A stretch of 64,000 bases of DNA, from contig JAJCYD010000033.1 of assembly GCA_029263125.1 (NCBI GenBank), forward strand, positions 124,001 through 188,000, written 5' to 3'. A program made the translations under genes and the position numbers. The number at the start of each line of letters is the position of its first letter. Position 1 is the first letter of the stretch. This DNA comes from Solirubrobacteraceae bacterium. Its GTDB lineage: Bacteria > Actinomycetota > Thermoleophilia > Solirubrobacterales > Solirubrobacteraceae. Positions 62,983-64,000 of the stretch are shown here, piece after piece. The notes under the pieces were generated by a model. The model was not told where the DNA came from and made no database searches. It saw nothing but the letters and a program-made list of their open reading frames with translations.

Positions 62983-63573
62983 ATGACCGCACTCGCCGAT
63001 GTTTCAGATCACGTCTTCAAGGACGCAGACGCGCTCGTCGTGTACGCCAGCACTCACGGCCATACCGCGAAGATCGCCGACCGCATTGCGCAGTCGATGC
63101 GCGCGCAGGGCCTCGAAGTCGACCTGCGCGATGTCGCGAGCGCGGTTGACGTCCAGCCCGAGCGATACGACGTCGTCGTGGTTGGCGCGTCGCTGCACAA
63201 GGAGCGCCATCAGCAGGCGATCGCCGACTGGGTCGGTACACGCCGCGAAGCGCTTGAGCAGCGCCCGTCGTTGTTCTTTTCCGTCTCGCTCTCCGCGGCC
63301 GAGGACAGTGACGAGGCGCGCGCCGCGGCGCAGCACTGCATCGACCGGTTCTGCGCCGAAACCGGCTGGACACCGGGCAGGACCGAGCCGATCGCCGGTT
63401 GCCTGCAGTACCGCGAGTACGACGTCTTCACACGCCAGCTGATGCGCCTGCTGATGCGCAAGATGGGACACCCGACCGACGCGTCGCAGGACTACGACTA
63501 CACCGACTGGGATGGGGTCGACCAGCTCGGGCGCGACGTGGCTGTGCTGGCCGCAGCCACCGTAACCGCGTAG
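62983..63573 (+). CDS. Flavodoxin-fold protein, HemG-like
   Basis: I chose ATG 62983 (196 residues); ATG 62962 would add seven. VVYASTHGHTAKIADRIAQS is the FMN phosphate loop, and YDVVVVGASLHKERHQQAIA and SLFFSVSLSAAEDSDEARAA match menaquinone-dependent protoporphyrinogen oxidase (HemG) family proteins. Without testing, heme synthesis or a general flavodoxin role are both possible. Confidence 0.85.
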   Translation: MTALADVSDHVFKDADALVVYASTHGHTAKIADRIAQSMRAQGLEVDLRDVASAVDVQPERYDVVVVGASLHKERHQQAIADWVGTRREALEQRPSLFFSVSLSAAEDSDEARAAAQHCIDRFCAETGWTPGRTEPIAGCLQYREYDVFTRQLMRLLMRKMGHPTDASQDYDYTDWDGVDQLGRDVAVLAAATVTA

Positions 63574-63659
63574 TCAGCTCCTTTCAGCGCCGCGATACCG
63601 CGGCGTCCGTCAGCGCGAGCTGAAGCGATCGCGGCGAGGCGATCCGTTTCACCGGCAGA

Positions 63660-63686
63660 CCACGCTGTGGATTCTCCGCAGCGTGG
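63660..63686 (+). terminator. Hairpin between the flavodoxin and DevS-like genes
   Basis: CCACGCTGTGG and CCGCAGCGTGG form an 11-bp stem with one G-U pair around ATTCT, 87 bp after the flavodoxin stop and 34 bp before the next ATG. It could be a terminator or a regulatory leader structure. Confidence 0.45.
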
Positions 63687-63719
63687 CAGAATGGACGGCG
63701 GTCTCCAGGGACCACCCCT

Positions 63720-64000
63720 ATGGATGACCAACTCGACCAGCAACGGCTGCGCCGCCTGATCGATGTCGGCCGCGGGCTGTTGTCACAGCTCGATCCGGAG
63801 GCCGTCCTCGATCAGGTGCTCGAGGAGGCGCGCGACATCACGGGTGCGCGCTACGCGGCGCTCGGCATCCTCGATGACGACCGGCGCGAGCTCGAGCGCT
63901 TCATCACGCGCGGCATCGACGACGCTACGCACCGCTCGATCGGCGACCTGCCACGCGGCCGAGGCATCCTCGGCGTCCTGATCGACAGCCCACAGGCGCT
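63720..64000 (+). CDS. DevS/DosT-like GAF sensor histidine kinase, 5' part
   Basis: The gene runs off the window after about 93 codons. RLRRLIDVGRGLLSQLDPEA, ITGARYAALGILDDDRRELE and GDLPRGRGILGVLID match the first GAF domain of mycobacterial DevS/DosT, which binds heme and senses O2, NO and CO. The heme-ligand His lies beyond the edge and cannot be checked. AGGGA at -14 is a possible ribosome site. It probably pairs with the regulator at 51812. Confidence 0.85.
   Translation, partial: MDDQLDQQRLRRLIDVGRGLLSQLDPEAVLDQVLEEARDITGARYAALGILDDDRRELERFITRGIDDATHRSIGDLPRGRGILGVLIDSPQA

Overview
The window reads as chromosomal DNA of a high-GC actinobacterium. GTG and TTG starts are common and genes are packed with 4-bp start/stop overlaps. 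The group 1h-type hydrogenase, the DevS-like sensor at the right edge and the actinobacterial-style accessory genes would fit Thermoleophilia/Solirubrobacterales, but that placement is an inference from gene content only.

Region 1 (1-13.6 kb, all + strand) is one long run for a [NiFe]-hydrogenase: hypC (end only), hypD, hypE, small and large subunits, a NifU-like protein, three conserved accessory proteins of unknown function, a maturation endopeptidase, hypA, hypB, a double-SIS protein and hypF. The small subunit has Asp in place of one proximal-cluster Cys and no Tat signal, as expected for group 1h (high-affinity H2-oxidising) enzymes. The run ends at a perfect 16-bp hairpin.

Region 2 (13.8-21 kb) is a metal-homeostasis block on the - strand: znuA-znuC-znuB-zur, then a zinc-type ArsR repressor translationally coupled to a 65-residue peptide that is 35% histidine. 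A rhomboid protease with a small membrane protein and a GST-like gene with a TetR regulator and a clear tandem operator follow.

Region 3 (21-28 kb and 34.7-43.7 kb, - strand) holds lipoate metabolism and two complete E1alpha-E1beta-E2 sets of 2-oxoacid dehydrogenase, with lipA and lipB beside the first and a single E3 (lpd) after the second. A vapBC module with a damaged toxin start and a solitary HicB-like gene sit among them. Between the two sets are a cell-envelope/sugar cluster (epimerase, lipoprotein beta-propeller, polytopic membrane protein, GT2 glycosyltransferase, DUF2064 transferase, methyltransferase) and two small membrane or secreted proteins.

Region 4 (38-51.4 kb) is mixed metabolism: a Tat-type amine oxidase, a LysE exporter, thiamine genes (thiE opposite a TPP riboswitch driving thiO-thiS-thiG), a blue-copper lipoprotein with a probable Gln axial ligand, argF and an RNA uridine methyltransferase.

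Region 5 (51.4-64 kb) resembles an oxygen-limitation/dormancy island: a NarL/DevR-like response regulator, a 5'-truncated histidine kinase remnant, a sulfide:quinone-reductase-like flavoprotein, CBS and universal stress proteins, phosphoketolase plus acetate kinase, a cupin, a cytochrome b-molybdopterin oxidoreductase fusion, a flavodoxin-like protein and the start of a DevS/DosT-like GAF sensor kinase. It also carries decay: a frameshifted GNAT gene and a hicBA module with a frameshifted hicA. H2 oxidation, metal supply, substrate-level ATP from phosphoketolase/acetate kinase and a DevS/DevR-like sensor together suggest a persistence lifestyle; that link is inference.
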